Source of the DNA: Ideonella sp. | Lineage (GTDB): Bacteria; Pseudomonadota; Gammaproteobacteria; Burkholderiales; Burkholderiaceae_C | DNA length: 64,000 nt | Reading direction: 5' to 3' | Assembly (NCBI GenBank): GCA_015075165.1 | Contig: JABTUY010000002.1 | Coordinates: 186,001 to 250,000, forward strand | Shown here: positions 1 to 9,262 of the stretch, in pieces | Position numbering within the stretch: the stretch's first letter is position 1 | How the letters are laid out: every line of letters begins with the position of its first letter | Translations under genes and position numbers: made by a program | Notes under the pieces: model-generated | Told to the model about the DNA's origin: nothing | Database searches by the model: none | What the model saw: only the letters and a program-made list of their open reading frames with translations

Positions 1-299
1 GCGAACACCGACACCGGCAACTGCCCGGTCAGCAGCTGCGACACCTGCTCGTGCGTCTGCCGGCGCTGCGGCGCGGCCACGCCGTCGACCGCGAGGCCAT
101 GATCGGCGGCGAAGATCACCAGCTGCGGATCACGGAAACGCGGCTTCAGCGTGTTCTGCATCAGGCCGAGGCGGATCGCCAGCGGCTCGAGCTCGCCCAG
201 GCTGCCGGTGGCCTCGGCGCGGCGCTGCAGCTTCTCCTTCAGCGCGTTCTCGAGCAGCGGCTTCGAGGTGGGAGCGATCAGCGAACGGTCGGACGACAT
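1..299 (-). CDS. cobT: CobT, nicotinate-nucleotide-dimethylbenzimidazole phosphoribosyltransferase (N-terminal part, cut by window edge)
   Basis: The gene runs off the left edge, and about 99 N-terminal codons are visible. The family transfers the phosphoribosyl group of nicotinate mononucleotide to dimethylbenzimidazole to build the lower ligand of cobalamin in the cytoplasm. The visible protein has the family's N-terminal helical region with a GSLGELEPLA stretch, followed by the conserved IFAADHGLAVDG motif around residues 65-76. The ATG lies 34 bases downstream of the ilvA stop codon on the same strand, so the two may be co-transcribed. The C-terminal catalytic Glu lies outside the window. 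The identification rests on the AADHG block and length to that point. Confidence 0.85.
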   Translation of the reverse strand, partial: MSSDRSLIAPTSKPLLENALKEKLQRRAEATGSLGELEPLAIRLGLMQNTLKPRFRDPQLVIFAADHGLAVDGVAAPQRRQTHEQVSQLLTGQLPVSVF

Positions 300-332
300 G
301 GGCGTGTACGAACGGTCTACGGCGCGTGGGCG

Positions 333-1877
333 TCAGCGCAAGAACAGCTTGTACACCGGGTTTCGGGTTTCTTCGACATACGGATACGCCAGCGTGTCGA
401 GAAATTGCGCAAAAGCCGCATCGTCGCGCGCCGGCACCTGGATGCCGACCAGGATCCGCCCGTAGTCGGCACCCTGATTGCGGTAGTGGAACAGGCTGAT
501 GTTCCAGCCGGGGTCGAGCGTGGTCAGAAAGCGCATCAGCGCGCCGGGCCGCTCGGGGAAGACGAAGCGCAGCAGCCGCTCGTGCCGCGCCAGCTCGGTG
601 CGGCCGCCGACCATGTGCCGCACGTGCTCCTTGGCCAGCTCGTCGTCGGTGAGGTCGAGCGTGGCGAAGCCGTGGCGCTCGAACTGGCGCGCGATGCGCG
701 CGGCCTCGTCGTGGCGCGAGATCGCGACACCGACGAACACATGCGCCACCTGCGCATCGGAAATGCGGTAGTTGAACTCGGTGACCGCGCGGTGGCCGAT
801 CTGCTCGCAGAAGGCGCGGAACGAGCCGCGCCGCTCGGGGATCGTGACCGCGAACAGCGCCTCGCGCCGCTCGCCGAACTCGGCGCGCTCGGCGACGAAG
901 CGCAGGCGGTCGAAGTTCATGTTGGCGCCGCAGGTGATCGTGACCAGCGTCTGGCCCTTGGTCTTGTGCCGCGCCACCCACTGCTTGAGGCCGGCCACGC
1001 CGAGCGCGCCGGCCGGCTCCAGCACGGTGCGCGTATCCTGGAACACGTCCTTGATCGCGGCGCAGACCTCGTCGGTGTCGACCAGCACGAACTCGTCGAC
1101 CCACTGGCGCGCGAGCCGGAAAGTTTCCTCGCCGACCAGCTTGACCGCGGTGCCGTCGGAGAACAACCCGACGTCGGCGAGCTCGACGCGCCTGCCGGCG
1201 CGCACCGAGCGCGCCATCGCGTCGGAGTCGCGCGTCTGCACGCCGACGATGCGCACCTCGGGTCGCACCGCCTTCAGGTAGGCCGCGATGCCCGAGACCA
1301 GGCCGCCGCCGCCGACCGCGACGAACACGGCGTCGATCGCGCCTTGGTGCTGGCGCAGGATCTCCATGCCGATGGTGCCCTGGCCGGCGATCACGTCGGG
1401 GTCGTCGAACGGGTGCACGAAGCTCAGGCGCTGCTTGCGCTGCAGCGCGATCGCGTGCTGGTAGGCGTCGGAGTAGCTGTCGCCTTGCAGCACCACTTCG
1501 CCACCGAGCGCCTGCACCGCATCGACCTTGACGCGCGGTGTCGTCACCGGCATCACCACCACCGCGCGGCACCCCAGCCGGCGCGCGGCGAGTGCGACGC
1601 CTTGCGCATGGTTGCCGGCCGACGCGCAGATCACGCCGCGCGCCAGCTGCGCCGCGCCGAGGTGCGCCATCTTGTTGTACGCGCCGCGCAGCTTGAAGCT
1701 GAACACGCTCTGCTGGTCTTCGCGCTTGAGCAGCACGTGATTGCCGAGGCGCCGCGACAGTGCGCGCGCGGGGTCGAGGGGTGTCTCCTGCGCCACGTCG
1801 TAGACGCGCGCGGTCAGGATGCGCTGCAGGTAGTCGGCGCGGCTGCGCGAAGCCGGCTTGCGCGAAGCGCTGGCCAT
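333..1877 (-). CDS. ilvA: Threonine ammonia-lyase, biosynthetic, long form
   Basis: Converts L-threonine to 2-oxobutanoate and ammonia, the first committed step to isoleucine; cytoplasmic and PLP-dependent. The 514-residue length matches the long biosynthetic form. The PLP lysine is in SFKLRGAYNKM (Lys62), the phosphate-side loop is SAGNHAQG (about residues 86-93), and a GGGGLVSG cofactor loop lies near the middle. The C-terminal third contains two ACT-like regulatory repeats (motifs ERRGSFRAF and ERPGALMRF), so isoleucine feedback control is expected. The start MASASRKP was chosen because the open frame upstream runs into the opposite-strand OsmC gene and has no family similarity. Confidence 0.96.
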   Translation of the reverse strand: MASASRKPASRSRADYLQRILTARVYDVAQETPLDPARALSRRLGNHVLLKREDQQSVFSFKLRGAYNKMAHLGAAQLARGVICASAGNHAQGVALAARRLGCRAVVVMPVTTPRVKVDAVQALGGEVVLQGDSYSDAYQHAIALQRKQRLSFVHPFDDPDVIAGQGTIGMEILRQHQGAIDAVFVAVGGGGLVSGIAAYLKAVRPEVRIVGVQTRDSDAMARSVRAGRRVELADVGLFSDGTAVKLVGEETFRLARQWVDEFVLVDTDEVCAAIKDVFQDTRTVLEPAGALGVAGLKQWVARHKTKGQTLVTITCGANMNFDRLRFVAERAEFGERREALFAVTIPERRGSFRAFCEQIGHRAVTEFNYRISDAQVAHVFVGVAISRHDEAARIARQFERHGFATLDLTDDELAKEHVRHMVGGRTELARHERLLRFVFPERPGALMRFLTTLDPGWNISLFHYRNQGADYGRILVGIQVPARDDAAFAQFLDTLAYPYVEETRNPVYKLFLR

Positions 1878-2014
1878 GGTCGGGTGCGGTGGAGGGGGCG
1901 GGGGATCATACGGCAGCGATCTCGATCGACCGCTGCCGGTGAAGAGCCCGCGGCGCGACCCTGGGCTCGATCGCCCTATGATCTCGACCGAGCGGCGCAC
2001 GGGAGAACACGACG

Positions 2015-2437
2015 ATGGAATGCAACGTGCACTGGGTGCGCGACGCCGGCATGGCGTTCGTGGCCGAGACCGGCAGCGGCCATCTGCTGACGATGGATGC
2101 CTCACCTGCCGGCGGCGGCCGCGACCTGGCGCCGCGGCCGATGGAAACCGTGCTCGCCGGCGCCGGCGGTTGCACCGCCTACGATGTGGTGACGATCCTG
2201 CGCCGCGGCCGCCACGATGTACGCGGCTGCAGCGTGAAGCTGCGGGCCGACCGCGCCGAGGCCGACCCGAAGGTGTTCACGCGCATCCACCTGCACTTCA
2301 CGGTCAGTGGACACCGCCTGAGCACCGATGCGGTGGCGCGGGCGGTAGCGCTGTCGCACGAGAAGTACTGTTCAGCGACGATCATGCTGGCGAAGACCGC
2401 GGCGGTGACGGTCAGTCACGAGGTGGTCGAGGTCTGA
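2015..2437 (+). CDS. OsmC/Ohr family protein
   Basis: A 140-residue OsmC-family protein. Members are dimeric cytoplasmic thiol peroxidases or related proteins that reduce organic hydroperoxides with a pair of cysteines. Here Cys53 in AGAGGCTAYD and Cys119 in HEKYCSA occupy the two expected positions. The overall pattern (MECNVHW start, ETVLAGAGGC, SHEKYC) is closer to the YhfA-like subgroup than to classical Ohr. The natural substrate of that subgroup is not established. It is transcribed divergently from ilvA, with 137 bases between them, and convergently with coq7. Confidence 0.85.
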   Translation: MECNVHWVRDAGMAFVAETGSGHLLTMDASPAGGGRDLAPRPMETVLAGAGGCTAYDVVTILRRGRHDVRGCSVKLRADRAEADPKVFTRIHLHFTVSGHRLSTDAVARAVALSHEKYCSATIMLAKTAAVTVSHEVVEV

Positions 2438-2509
2438 AGTTCGCGCGCGCGGCACGGGCATCGGTCGCGCCGGCGCAGCTTCGATCGCGCGAAAGCGCCG
2501 CCGAAACAA

Positions 2510-3127
2510 TCAGACGTGGTGCGCGGTCGTCGTCATCACACGCGCGGCCAGTCGCATCGCCAGCCGCGCCGGCGCCGGCAGCGGCCGGCCACCGCGCTGC
2601 TGCGCGGCCGCGGCATGCGCGGCCTCGTCGCGCTTCATCTGCTCGACGATCGCTCGCGACGCCGCATCGTGCTCGGGCAGGCGCTCGAGGTGGCCTGCCA
2701 GATGCTGCTCGACCTGGCGCTCGGTCTCGACGACGAAACTCAGACTCCAGCGATCGCCGGCCAGGCCGGCGAGCAGGCCGATGCCGAACGCGCCTGCATA
2801 CCACAGCGGGTTGAGCACACTGGTGTGGGCACCGAGTTGTTCGAGCCGCTGTTCGGTCCACGCGAGGTGGTCGGTCTCCTCGCGCGCGGCGTGCCGCATC
2901 GCTTCGCGCAGAGCAGGCGAGCGCGCGGTCAGCGCCTGCGCCTGGTACAGCGCCTGTGCGCAGACCTCGCCGACGTGATCGACCCGCAACAGCGCGCCGG
3001 CCAGGTGCCGCTCGGCAGGCGTGAGTTCGGCTTCGGCAGCCGTGGGGACCGGGCGCGCCGCATGCGCGCCGCCCGTCAGCGTGCGCAGCGCGTCGTCGGC
3101 GCCGGCGATCCAGTCGTCAAGGCCCAT
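2510..3127 (-). CDS. coq7: Coq7-type 3-demethoxyubiquinol 3-hydroxylase
   Basis: A 205-residue di-iron monooxygenase that hydroxylates 2-polyprenyl-3-methyl-6-methoxy-1,4-benzoquinol late in ubiquinone biosynthesis, at the inner face of the membrane. The ferritin-like iron ligands are visible: Glu in RVDHVGE, the EETDH motif, Glu in [10 protein letters not shown] and the RDEAAHA motif. A hydrophobic stretch ([16 protein letters not shown]) fits membrane association. The start at MGLDDW is the conserved N-terminus; longer upstream starts read through the porin promoter region. Ubiquinone supports an aerobic proteobacterial lifestyle. Confidence 0.95.
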   Translation of the reverse strand: MGLDDWIAGADDALRTLTGGAHAARPVPTAAEAELTPAERHLAGALLRVDHVGEVCAQALYQAQALTARSPALREAMRHAAREETDHLAWTEQRLEQLGAHTSVLNPLWYAGAFGIGLLAGLAGDRWSLSFVVETERQVEQHLAGHLERLPEHDAASRAIVEQMKRDEAAHAAAAQQRGGRPLPAPARLAMRLAARVMTTTAHHV

Positions 3128-3258
3128 GCGGGCGAGCTTATCGGAATCCCTGGGGTGGGTTTTCCAGAGCGCGACGCCGATTCGAACGCCCGCGGCCCGT
3201 AGGCCTTGTTTCGCGTTGTTGCCAGACAACAGAGCAGCGCGGTTTGCGGGCGAAGTCT

Positions 3259-3287
3259 TTGCATCGGCCGAGGGCCTCTGGTGCAAT
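3259..3287 (+). promoter_or_regulatory. Possible sigma70 promoter of the porin gene
   Basis: TTGCAT and TGCAAT hexamers are separated by 17 bases, about 105 bases upstream of the porin ATG. The match is only partial (3/6 and 4/6). It is offered because a highly expressed porin must have a promoter in this 265-base gap. Confidence 0.3.
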
Positions 3288-3312
3288 AGCCGCAACTTCC
3301 GCTGAGGAGGTT

Positions 3313-3365
3313 GGCCTGATCGGCCTCGCCGACCATCGGTGCGGCGGTCCGAACGGATCAGGGCC
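3313..3365 (+). other. Stem-loop in the porin 5' leader
   Basis: GGCCTGATC at 3313-3321 can pair with GATCAGG plus CC at 3356-3365, with one bulged G. Inside it, CGCCGACC (3327-3334) can pair with GGT-g-CGGCG (3338-3346). The structure ends 13 bases before the Shine-Dalgarno AAGGAGAT at 3378-3385. It could stabilise the mRNA or gate translation; the function is inferred. Confidence 0.45.
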
Positions 3366-3392
3366 TCTTGTCCAACCAAGGAGATCATTGCA

Positions 3393-4400
3393 ATGAAGAA
3401 ATCTCTGCTCGCTCTCGCTGTGCTCGGCTCCTTTGCCGGTGTGGCGTCGGCGCAGTCGTCGGTCACCATTTGGGGCATCGTCGACCTGAGCGTCAACCAG
3501 ATCAAGAACGGCACGGCGAAGACCACGTCGATGCAGAGCAACCAGCTCAACAGCAACCGGCTGGGCTTCCGCGGTGAGGAAGACCTGGGCGGTGGCCTGA
3601 AGGCCGGCTTCTGGCTCGAAGGCGCGATGAGCAGCCAGAACGGCAACCCTGGCGCGCTGACCTTCCAGCGCCGTTCGACCGTCAGCCTGATGGGCGGCTT
3701 CGGTGAGATCCGCCTTGGTCGCGACTACGACCCGTCGTTCTGGAACACGGTGTTCGGCGATGTCTACGGTGCCAACGGTCTGGGCCAGGGTCTGAACCTG
3801 GTCAGCTCCCTGGGCAGCGGCGCAAGCACGATCGCGCGCACGAACAACTCGATCGGCTACTTCCTGCCGAAGAACCTCGGCGGCCTGTATGGCCAGGCGC
3901 AAGTCGCGCTGGGCCAGGGCGACGACAACAACAAGTATGCCGGTGCCCGCGTCGGCTGGGCTGGCGGCCCGATCGACATCGCGGTCGGCTATGGCCAGAC
4001 CGAGACGTTCTCGCCCAACAAGTTCAAGATGGCGAACGTCGGCGGTTCGTACAACCTCGGCGCCGCCAAGATCTACGCGTTCTATAATCAGAACAAGTGG
4101 GGCGTGTTCAAGCAGGACGTATACGAGGTGAGCGTCGGCGTGCCGCTGGGTCAGGGTGAACTGCGCGCGTCGTTCGGCCACGCCAACGCCAAGGGTGGCG
4201 GCACCGATGCCAACGATGCGAACATGATGGGCGCCGAATACGTCCACAACCTGTCCAAGCGCACCGCACTGTATGGTGGCTTCGCGCAGATCAAGAACAA
4301 GGGCGCCGCGGCGTTCAGCATTCTGCCGGGCACCGCGTCGGCCGGTCTGGCGGGCGCCAAGTCGACCGGCTTCAACGTCGGCCTGCGCCACTCGTTCTGA
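3393..4400 (+). CDS. Gram-negative general porin (Porin_4/OmpC-like)
   Basis: An outer-membrane 16-stranded trimeric porin for diffusion of small solutes. The 335-residue precursor starts with a clear Sec signal peptide cleaved after VASA, so the mature protein begins [12 protein letters not shown], the typical betaproteobacterial porin N-terminus. Further hallmarks are the [18 protein letters not shown] and [12 protein letters not shown] segments, beta-strand periodicity, and a C-terminal phenylalanine in GLRHSF for BAM recognition. The ATG has a strong AAGGAGAT ribosome site 8 bases upstream. It is a single-gene unit with its own terminator. Codon use looks biased toward frequent codons, as expected for high expression. 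Substrate preference cannot be read from the sequence. Confidence 0.95.
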   Translation: MKKSLLALAVLGSFAGVASAQSSVTIWGIVDLSVNQIKNGTAKTTSMQSNQLNSNRLGFRGEEDLGGGLKAGFWLEGAMSSQNGNPGALTFQRRSTVSLMGGFGEIRLGRDYDPSFWNTVFGDVYGANGLGQGLNLVSSLGSGASTIARTNNSIGYFLPKNLGGLYGQAQVALGQGDDNNKYAGARVGWAGGPIDIAVGYGQTETFSPNKFKMANVGGSYNLGAAKIYAFYNQNKWGVFKQDVYEVSVGVPLGQGELRASFGHANAKGGGTDANDANMMGAEYVHNLSKRTALYGGFAQIKNKGAAAFSILPGTASAGLAGAKSTGFNVGLRHSF

Positions 4401-4428
4401 TCCGAGCAGCGCACAACGTTGTGATTGC

Positions 4429-4455
4429 AAAGCCGCCCTTCGGGGCGGCTTTTTT
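4429..4455 (+). terminator. Rho-independent terminator of the porin gene
   Basis: AGCCGCCC (4431-4438), a TTCG tetraloop and GGGCGGCT (4443-4450) form a perfect 8-bp stem followed by six T residues, 29 bases after the porin stop codon. Confidence 0.93.
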
Positions 4456-4489
4456 CGTGCCTGTGGCGACGCAACGAGAGAACGCCAGC

Positions 4490-5218
4490 GTGCACGCGAA
4501 GCCGGTGGACACAATCGATCGCCTGCGCCGCGGCGCGCTGCTGGCCGGCCCATCGTTGCTGTGGGGGTGCAGCGCCGCGCCGACGCTGGGCCCGGGTGCG
4601 CAGGAATCGCCACGGCCGGATTGGCAGCCGCTGCTGTTGCCGGGCAAGCGGGCCACCGCTTACCGGCGTGGCAAGGTCGACGGTCGTGATGCATGGCACG
4701 CGCGCGCCGATGCGGCGGCGAGCCTGCTCAGGCGCCCGTTGTCGACGCCCGTCACCGCCACGACGACGGCCGAGTTCTCGTGGCGGATCGCCGGCACGAT
4801 CGTCGGCGCCGACCTGCGCAAGGCCGATGCCGCGGACTCGCCGGTTCGGGTTGCGTTCGCCTTCGCGGGTGACGTGTCGAAACTGCCGACGCGAACGCGG
4901 ATGCAGTTTCACCTCGCCGAGGCGCTGACCGGTGAGATGCCGCCGTACGCCACGCTGATGTACGTCTGGGACAACCACGCCGAAGTCGATTCGGTGCTCA
5001 CCGGCCCGCGCAGCGAACGCGTGCGCAACCTGGTGCTTGAAAGCGGCCCGGCGCACGTGGGCCAGTGGCGGCACTACCGCCGCCCGCTGGCTGCCGACTT
5101 CCGGCGCGCGTTCGGCGAGCCGCCCGGCCGACTGATGGCGGTGGCGATCATGACCGACTCCGACAACACCGGTGGGCACGCCGAGGCCTGGTACGGCGAC
5201 GTCGTGCTGCGCACCTAA
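4490..5218 (+). CDS. DUF3047-family protein, probable exported lipoprotein
   Basis: A 242-residue protein of unknown function that matches the DUF3047 pattern by its TAEFSWRIAGTI, RVAFAFAGD and WYGDVVLRT segments. The N-terminus has arginines followed by a hydrophobic run ending LLWGCSA, which suggests a signal peptide and possibly a lipidated cysteine, although Trp at -2 is unusual for a lipobox. The GTG at 4490 was chosen because an in-frame upstream start falls inside the porin terminator; a GAGAG sequence lies about 10 bases upstream of the GTG. It ends 73 bases before the peptide-transporter permease gene, so co-transcription is possible. It is not a recognisable solute-binding protein. 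Confidence 0.75.
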   Translation: MHAKPVDTIDRLRRGALLAGPSLLWGCSAAPTLGPGAQESPRPDWQPLLLPGKRATAYRRGKVDGRDAWHARADAAASLLRRPLSTPVTATTTAEFSWRIAGTIVGADLRKADAADSPVRVAFAFAGDVSKLPTRTRMQFHLAEALTGEMPPYATLMYVWDNHAEVDSVLTGPRSERVRNLVLESGPAHVGQWRHYRRPLAADFRRAFGEPPGRLMAVAIMTDSDNTGGHAEAWYGDVVLRT

Positions 5219-5291
5219 CCGCTGGCGGCGCCGACGCGTTCAGGATTTCCCCTTGGGGGATGGCACCGGCCAGCGGCGATGATGTCGCCCC

Positions 5292-6275
5292 GTGCTGGCT
5301 TTCATACTGCGTCGTCTGATCCAGGCCGTGGGCGTGATGCTCACGGTCGCCTTCATCGCGTTCATGCTGTTCCAGTACGTCGGCGATCCGGTGACCAACC
5401 TGCTCGGCCAGGACGCCACGCCAGAGCAGCGGCAGCAACTGCGCGCCGATCTCGGACTCGACGCGCCAGCGATCGTGCAGTTCGGCCGCTTCATCGGCAA
5501 CGCGATGCGCGGCGAGTTCGGGCTCAGCCTGCGCCAGGGGCGCCAGGTGTCGGCGCTGATCGTCGAGCGCTTTCCGGCGACGATCGAGCTGGCGGTCTCG
5601 GCCGCGGTGATCGCGCTGCTGGTCGGCATCCCGATGGGTGTCTATACCGCGCTGCGCCGCGGCGGCGCGCTGTCGCAGTTCATGATGGGCCTGTCGCTGC
5701 TGGGTGTGTCGCTGCCCACCTTTCTGATCGGCATCCTGCTGATCTTGGTGTTCGCCGTGATGCTGAAGCTGCTGCCGAGCTTCGGTCGTGGCGAGGTCAT
5801 CACCTGGGCCGGCTGGTCGACGGGTTGGCTGACGGTCGACGGCTGGAAGCACCTGATCCTGCCGGCGATCACGCTGGCGGTGTTCCAGCTCGCGCTGATC
5901 ATGCGGCTGGTGCGCGCCGAGATGCTCGAGGTGCTGCGCACCGATTACATCAAGTTCGCGCGCGCGCGAGGTCTGAGCGACCGCGCGGTGCATTTCGGCC
6001 ACGCGCTGAAGAACACGCTGGTGCCGGTGATTACGATCACCGGCCTGCAATTGGGGGCGCTGATCGCGTTCGCGATCATCACCGAAACCGTGTTCCAGTG
6101 GCCGGGCATGGGGCTGCTGTTCATCCAGGCGGTGCAGTTCGCCGACGTGCCGGTGATGGCTGCCTACCTGTGCCTGATCGCGCTGATCTTCGTGGTGATC
6201 AACCTTGCGGTCGACCTGCTGTACTTCGCGGTCGATCCGCGGCTGCGCATCGAGCGCGTCGGTGCCCACGGATGA
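5292..6275 (+). CDS. Peptide/nickel-type ABC transporter permease, DppB-like
   Basis: A 327-residue inner-membrane permease of the DppB/OppB family. It has an N-terminal membrane helix (MLAFILRRLIQAVGVMLTV), a periplasmic loop with LRADLGLDAPAIVQFGRF, and five further hydrophobic segments. The EAA loop that contacts the ATPase reads DYIKFARARGLSDRAV (about residues 217-232). It starts with GTG at 5292. The end overlaps the next permease by ATGA. With the following three genes it makes a complete membrane and ATPase core for import of oligopeptides or related solutes. The substrate cannot be assigned because no binding protein is encoded nearby. Confidence 0.92.
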   Translation: MLAFILRRLIQAVGVMLTVAFIAFMLFQYVGDPVTNLLGQDATPEQRQQLRADLGLDAPAIVQFGRFIGNAMRGEFGLSLRQGRQVSALIVERFPATIELAVSAAVIALLVGIPMGVYTALRRGGALSQFMMGLSLLGVSLPTFLIGILLILVFAVMLKLLPSFGRGEVITWAGWSTGWLTVDGWKHLILPAITLAVFQLALIMRLVRAEMLEVLRTDYIKFARARGLSDRAVHFGHALKNTLVPVITITGLQLGALIAFAIITETVFQWPGMGLLFIQAVQFADVPVMAAYLCLIALIFVVINLAVDLLYFAVDPRLRIERVGAHG

Positions 6276-7213
6276 GCGCCGCTTCGACACCCGCGGTGCG
6301 TGCCCCGAGCCGCTGGCAGCGCTGGGCCGACAGCGACCTGTGGTTCAGCTTCACGCGCTCGCCCACCGCGATGGCGGCCGCGGTGATCGCACTGGTCTGT
6401 GTGCTCGGCGCGGTGTTCGCGAACTGGATCGCGCCGCACAACCCGTTCGACCTGGCCACGCTCGACCTGACCGACGCGCGGCTGCCGCCGGTGTGGCTCG
6501 AAGGCGGCTCGTCGAAGTATCTGCTCGGCACCGATGATCAGGGACGCGACATCCTCTCGGCGTTGATGTACGGCTCGCGCATCTCGTTGTTCGTCGGCTT
6601 GGCGTCGGTGGCGTTGTCGATGCTGATCGGTGTGGCGCTCGGACTGCTGTCGGGCTTCGCCGGCGGCGTGGTCGACGCCTTCATCATGCGGGTGTGCGAC
6701 GTGATGTTGTCGTTTCCGTCGATCCTGGTGGCGTTGCTGATCGACGGCGTCGGCCGCGCGCTGTTCCCCAACGCGCACGACACGCTGGCGTTCTCGGTGC
6801 TGGTGTTCGCGATCGCGCTGACCGGCTGGGTGCAGTACGCGCGCACGGTGCGCGGCTCGACGCTGGTCGAGCGCAACAAGGAGTACGTGCAGGCCGCGCG
6901 CGTGATCGGCGTGGCGCCCTGGCGGGTGATGTTCCGCCACGTGCTGCCCAACGTGCTCGGGCCGGTGCTCGTGCTGGCGACGATCCAGATCGCCGGGGCC
7001 ATCATCACCGAGGCGACACTGAGCTTTCTCGGCGTCGGCGTGCCGCCGACCTCGCCGTCGCTCGGCACGCTGATCCGCATCGGACAGGATTTTCTGTTCT
7101 CCGGCGAGTGGTGGATCACCATCTTCCCGGGCGTGATGCTGGTGCTGATCGCGCTGTCGGTGAACCTGCTGGGCGACTGGTTGCGCGATGCGCTCAACCC
7201 GCGTCTGCGCTGA
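6272..7213 (+). CDS. Peptide/nickel-type ABC transporter permease, DppC-like
   Basis: A 313-residue second permease of the DppC/OppC family. It carries the family's N-terminal OppC_N region (FTRSPTAMAAAVIAL), the LGTDDQGRDILSALMYGSRISL motif after the first periplasmic loop, and the EAA loop KEYVQAARVIGVAPWRV. Five to six membrane segments are evident. Translation is probably coupled to the upstream permease through a 4-base ATGA overlap. It partners the DppB-like protein as a heterodimer. Confidence 0.93.
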   Translation: MSAASTPAVRAPSRWQRWADSDLWFSFTRSPTAMAAAVIALVCVLGAVFANWIAPHNPFDLATLDLTDARLPPVWLEGGSSKYLLGTDDQGRDILSALMYGSRISLFVGLASVALSMLIGVALGLLSGFAGGVVDAFIMRVCDVMLSFPSILVALLIDGVGRALFPNAHDTLAFSVLVFAIALTGWVQYARTVRGSTLVERNKEYVQAARVIGVAPWRVMFRHVLPNVLGPVLVLATIQIAGAIITEATLSFLGVGVPPTSPSLGTLIRIGQDFLFSGEWWITIFPGVMLVLIALSVNLLGDWLRDALNPRLR

Positions 7214-7240
7214 TCACGAGTGCGCGAGCCCGCGAGCACC

Positions 7241-8215
7241 ATGCCGGCGCCCCTGCTCGAAGTCAGCCACCTGCGGGTAGAGTTTCCGACGCGCCGCGGT
7301 ACGCTGCTGGCGCTGGACGACGTGTCATTCGACATCGCGCCGGGCGAGATCCTCGGCGTGGTCGGCGAGTCCGGTGCCGGCAAGTCGCTCACCGGTGCGT
7401 CGATCATCGGCCTGCTCGAGCCGCCCGGGCGTGTGGCCGGCGGCGAGATCCACCTCGAAGGCGAGCGCATCGACAACCTGCCAACCGAGCGCATGCGCGC
7501 GATCCGCGGCCGTCGCATCGGCGCGATCTTCCAGGATCCGCTGACGTCGCTGAACCCGCTGTACACCGTGGGGCGGCAACTGGTCGAGACGATCTGCACC
7601 CACCTGCCGGTGAGTACCGAGCAAGCGCGCGAGCGCGCCATCGCCCTGCTGCAGGAGACCGGAATTCCGGCAACCGAGGCTCGCTTCGACCAGTATCCGC
7701 ACCAGTTCTCCGGCGGCATGCGTCAGCGTGTGGTGATCGCGCTGGCGCTGGCGGCCGAGCCGAAGCTGATCGTCGCCGACGAGCCGACCACCGCGCTCGA
7801 CGTGTCGATTCAGGCGCAGATCATCGCGCTGCTGAAGCGGCTGACGCGCGAACATGGCGCGGCGGTGATGCTGGTGACGCACGACATGGGCGTGATCGCC
7901 GAGGCGAGCGACCGCGTGGCGGTGATGTACGCGGGCCGCATCGTCGAAATCGGGCCGGTGCACGAGGTCATCCACCGGCCCGCGCATCCGTACACCGCCG
8001 GGCTGATGGGCTCGATCCCGTCGATGGACGGCGAGCGCGAGCGCCTGCTGCAGATCGACGGCGCGATGCCGCGGCTGAACGCGATTCCGTCGGGCTGTGC
8101 GTTTCATCCGCGTTGCCCGCGCGCGTTCGACCGCTGCCGCGCGCAGCGCCCCGAGCTGATGCCGGGCCCCGCCACGCGCGCCGCGTGCTGGCTGCTCGAC
8201 GAGGCGGCGCGGTGA
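7241..8215 (+). CDS. Peptide-type ABC transporter ATPase, DppD-like
   Basis: A 324-residue ATPase powering the transporter on the cytoplasmic side. Walker A is GESGAGKS, the signature is FSGGMRQR, Walker B is [12 protein letters not shown], and the switch histidine is in LVTHDMG. The C-terminal oligopeptide extension has the cysteine-bearing [11 protein letters not shown] motif, which in this family can bind an Fe-S cluster. The start was set at the ATG giving [13 protein letters not shown], because the ABC domain begins right there; an in-frame GTG at 7220 is possible. No good ribosome site precedes either. Confidence 0.93.
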   Translation: MPAPLLEVSHLRVEFPTRRGTLLALDDVSFDIAPGEILGVVGESGAGKSLTGASIIGLLEPPGRVAGGEIHLEGERIDNLPTERMRAIRGRRIGAIFQDPLTSLNPLYTVGRQLVETICTHLPVSTEQARERAIALLQETGIPATEARFDQYPHQFSGGMRQRVVIALALAAEPKLIVADEPTTALDVSIQAQIIALLKRLTREHGAAVMLVTHDMGVIAEASDRVAVMYAGRIVEIGPVHEVIHRPAHPYTAGLMGSIPSMDGERERLLQIDGAMPRLNAIPSGCAFHPRCPRAFDRCRAQRPELMPGPATRAACWLLDEAAR

Positions 8216-8234
8216 TGATGTGCAAGGCTGCAGC

Positions 8235-9239
8235 ATGAAGCCGCTGGTCGAGGCAGTGGATCTCGCCAAGGTGTTCGACGTGTCGTCGCCGTGGCTCAAC
8301 CGAGTGCTCGAGCGACGGCCGCGCCAGCGGCTGCATGCGGTCGACGGTGTCAGCTTCGGCATCGAGCGCGGCCGCACGCTGGCGCTGGTCGGCGAGTCGG
8401 GCTGCGGCAAGAGCACCGTCGCGCGGCTGTTGGTGGGTCTTTACGCACCGTCGCGCGGCTACGTGCGGTTCGACGGCGAAGCCACCAGCGGCGCCTGGGA
8501 CACGGCGCGCGGGCGCGCCTTGCGGCGCCGGATCCAGATGATCTTCCAGGACCCCTATGCCAGCCTGAACCCGCGCTGGGTGGTCAGCGACATCGTGGCC
8601 GAGCCGCTGCGCGAGCATGGCCTGGTGCGCGAGCGCGGCGAGCTGCGCGATCGCGTGGTTGGCCTGCTGCAGCAGGTGGGCCTGGCCGCGGCCGACGCTG
8701 CGAAGTACCCGCACCAGTTCTCGGGCGGGCAGCGGCAGCGCATCTCGATCGCACGCGCGCTGGCCACACAGCCCGATTTCCTCGTCTGCGACGAGCCGAC
8801 CTCGGCGCTCGATGTGTCGGTGCAGGCGCAGGTGCTCAACATCATGAAGGACCTGCAGCGCCAGCGCGGCCTGACCTACCTGTTCATCTCGCACAACCTC
8901 GCGGTGGTGCGGCACGTCAGCGACGAGGTGGGCGTGATGTACCTGGGGCGCCTGGTCGAGCTGGCCGACAAGGCCACGCTGTTCGCGTCGCCGCGCCACC
9001 CGTACACGCGCATGCTGCTCGACGCGATCCCCGACATCGCGATGACCGGTCGCTCGCGCACGCCGGTGCAGGGCGAAGTGCCGAACCCGCTCGCGCCGCC
9101 GAGCGGCTGCGCCTTCCACCCGCGCTGCCCGCATGCCGACGAGCGCTGCCGGCGCGAGCGGCCGGCGCTGGTGGAATTCAAGGGCATCCGCGTGGCGTGC
9201 CACGCCGTGATCGAAGGCCGCGTTGCGGCGGCGGCCTGA
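8235..9239 (+). CDS. Peptide-type ABC transporter ATPase, DppF-like
   Basis: A 334-residue second ATPase of the peptide transporter. Walker A is GESGCGKST, signature FSGGQRQR, Walker [13 protein letters not shown], switch region FISHNLAV, and the C-terminal oligopeptide motif is [18 protein letters not shown]. It pairs with the DppD-like subunit, giving two distinct composite ATP sites. The ATG at 8235 has AAGG about 8 bases upstream and lies 20 bases after the preceding stop. It ends the operon, 23 bases from the convergent lysA stop codon. Confidence 0.93.
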   Translation: MKPLVEAVDLAKVFDVSSPWLNRVLERRPRQRLHAVDGVSFGIERGRTLALVGESGCGKSTVARLLVGLYAPSRGYVRFDGEATSGAWDTARGRALRRRIQMIFQDPYASLNPRWVVSDIVAEPLREHGLVRERGELRDRVVGLLQQVGLAAADAAKYPHQFSGGQRQRISIARALATQPDFLVCDEPTSALDVSVQAQVLNIMKDLQRQRGLTYLFISHNLAVVRHVSDEVGVMYLGRLVELADKATLFASPRHPYTRMLLDAIPDIAMTGRSRTPVQGEVPNPLAPPSGCAFHPRCPHADERCRRERPALVEFKGIRVACHAVIEGRVAAAA

Positions 9240-9262
9240 GGCGAAGTTCCGGACCGTCGCGT

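Noticed and set aside
1878-2105. 76-codon N-terminal extension of ilvA
   Set aside because: It would overlap the start of the OsmC gene on the other strand, and its translation is Arg/Pro-rich with no similarity to IlvA N-termini.
3179-3235. tRNA signalled by GATTCGAAC
   Set aside because: The T-stem does not pair and no acceptor stem or CCA is found; it is part of the porin upstream region.
4490-5218. DUF3047 protein as the missing peptide-binding protein
   Set aside because: It is too short and shows none of the SBP_bac_5 segments.
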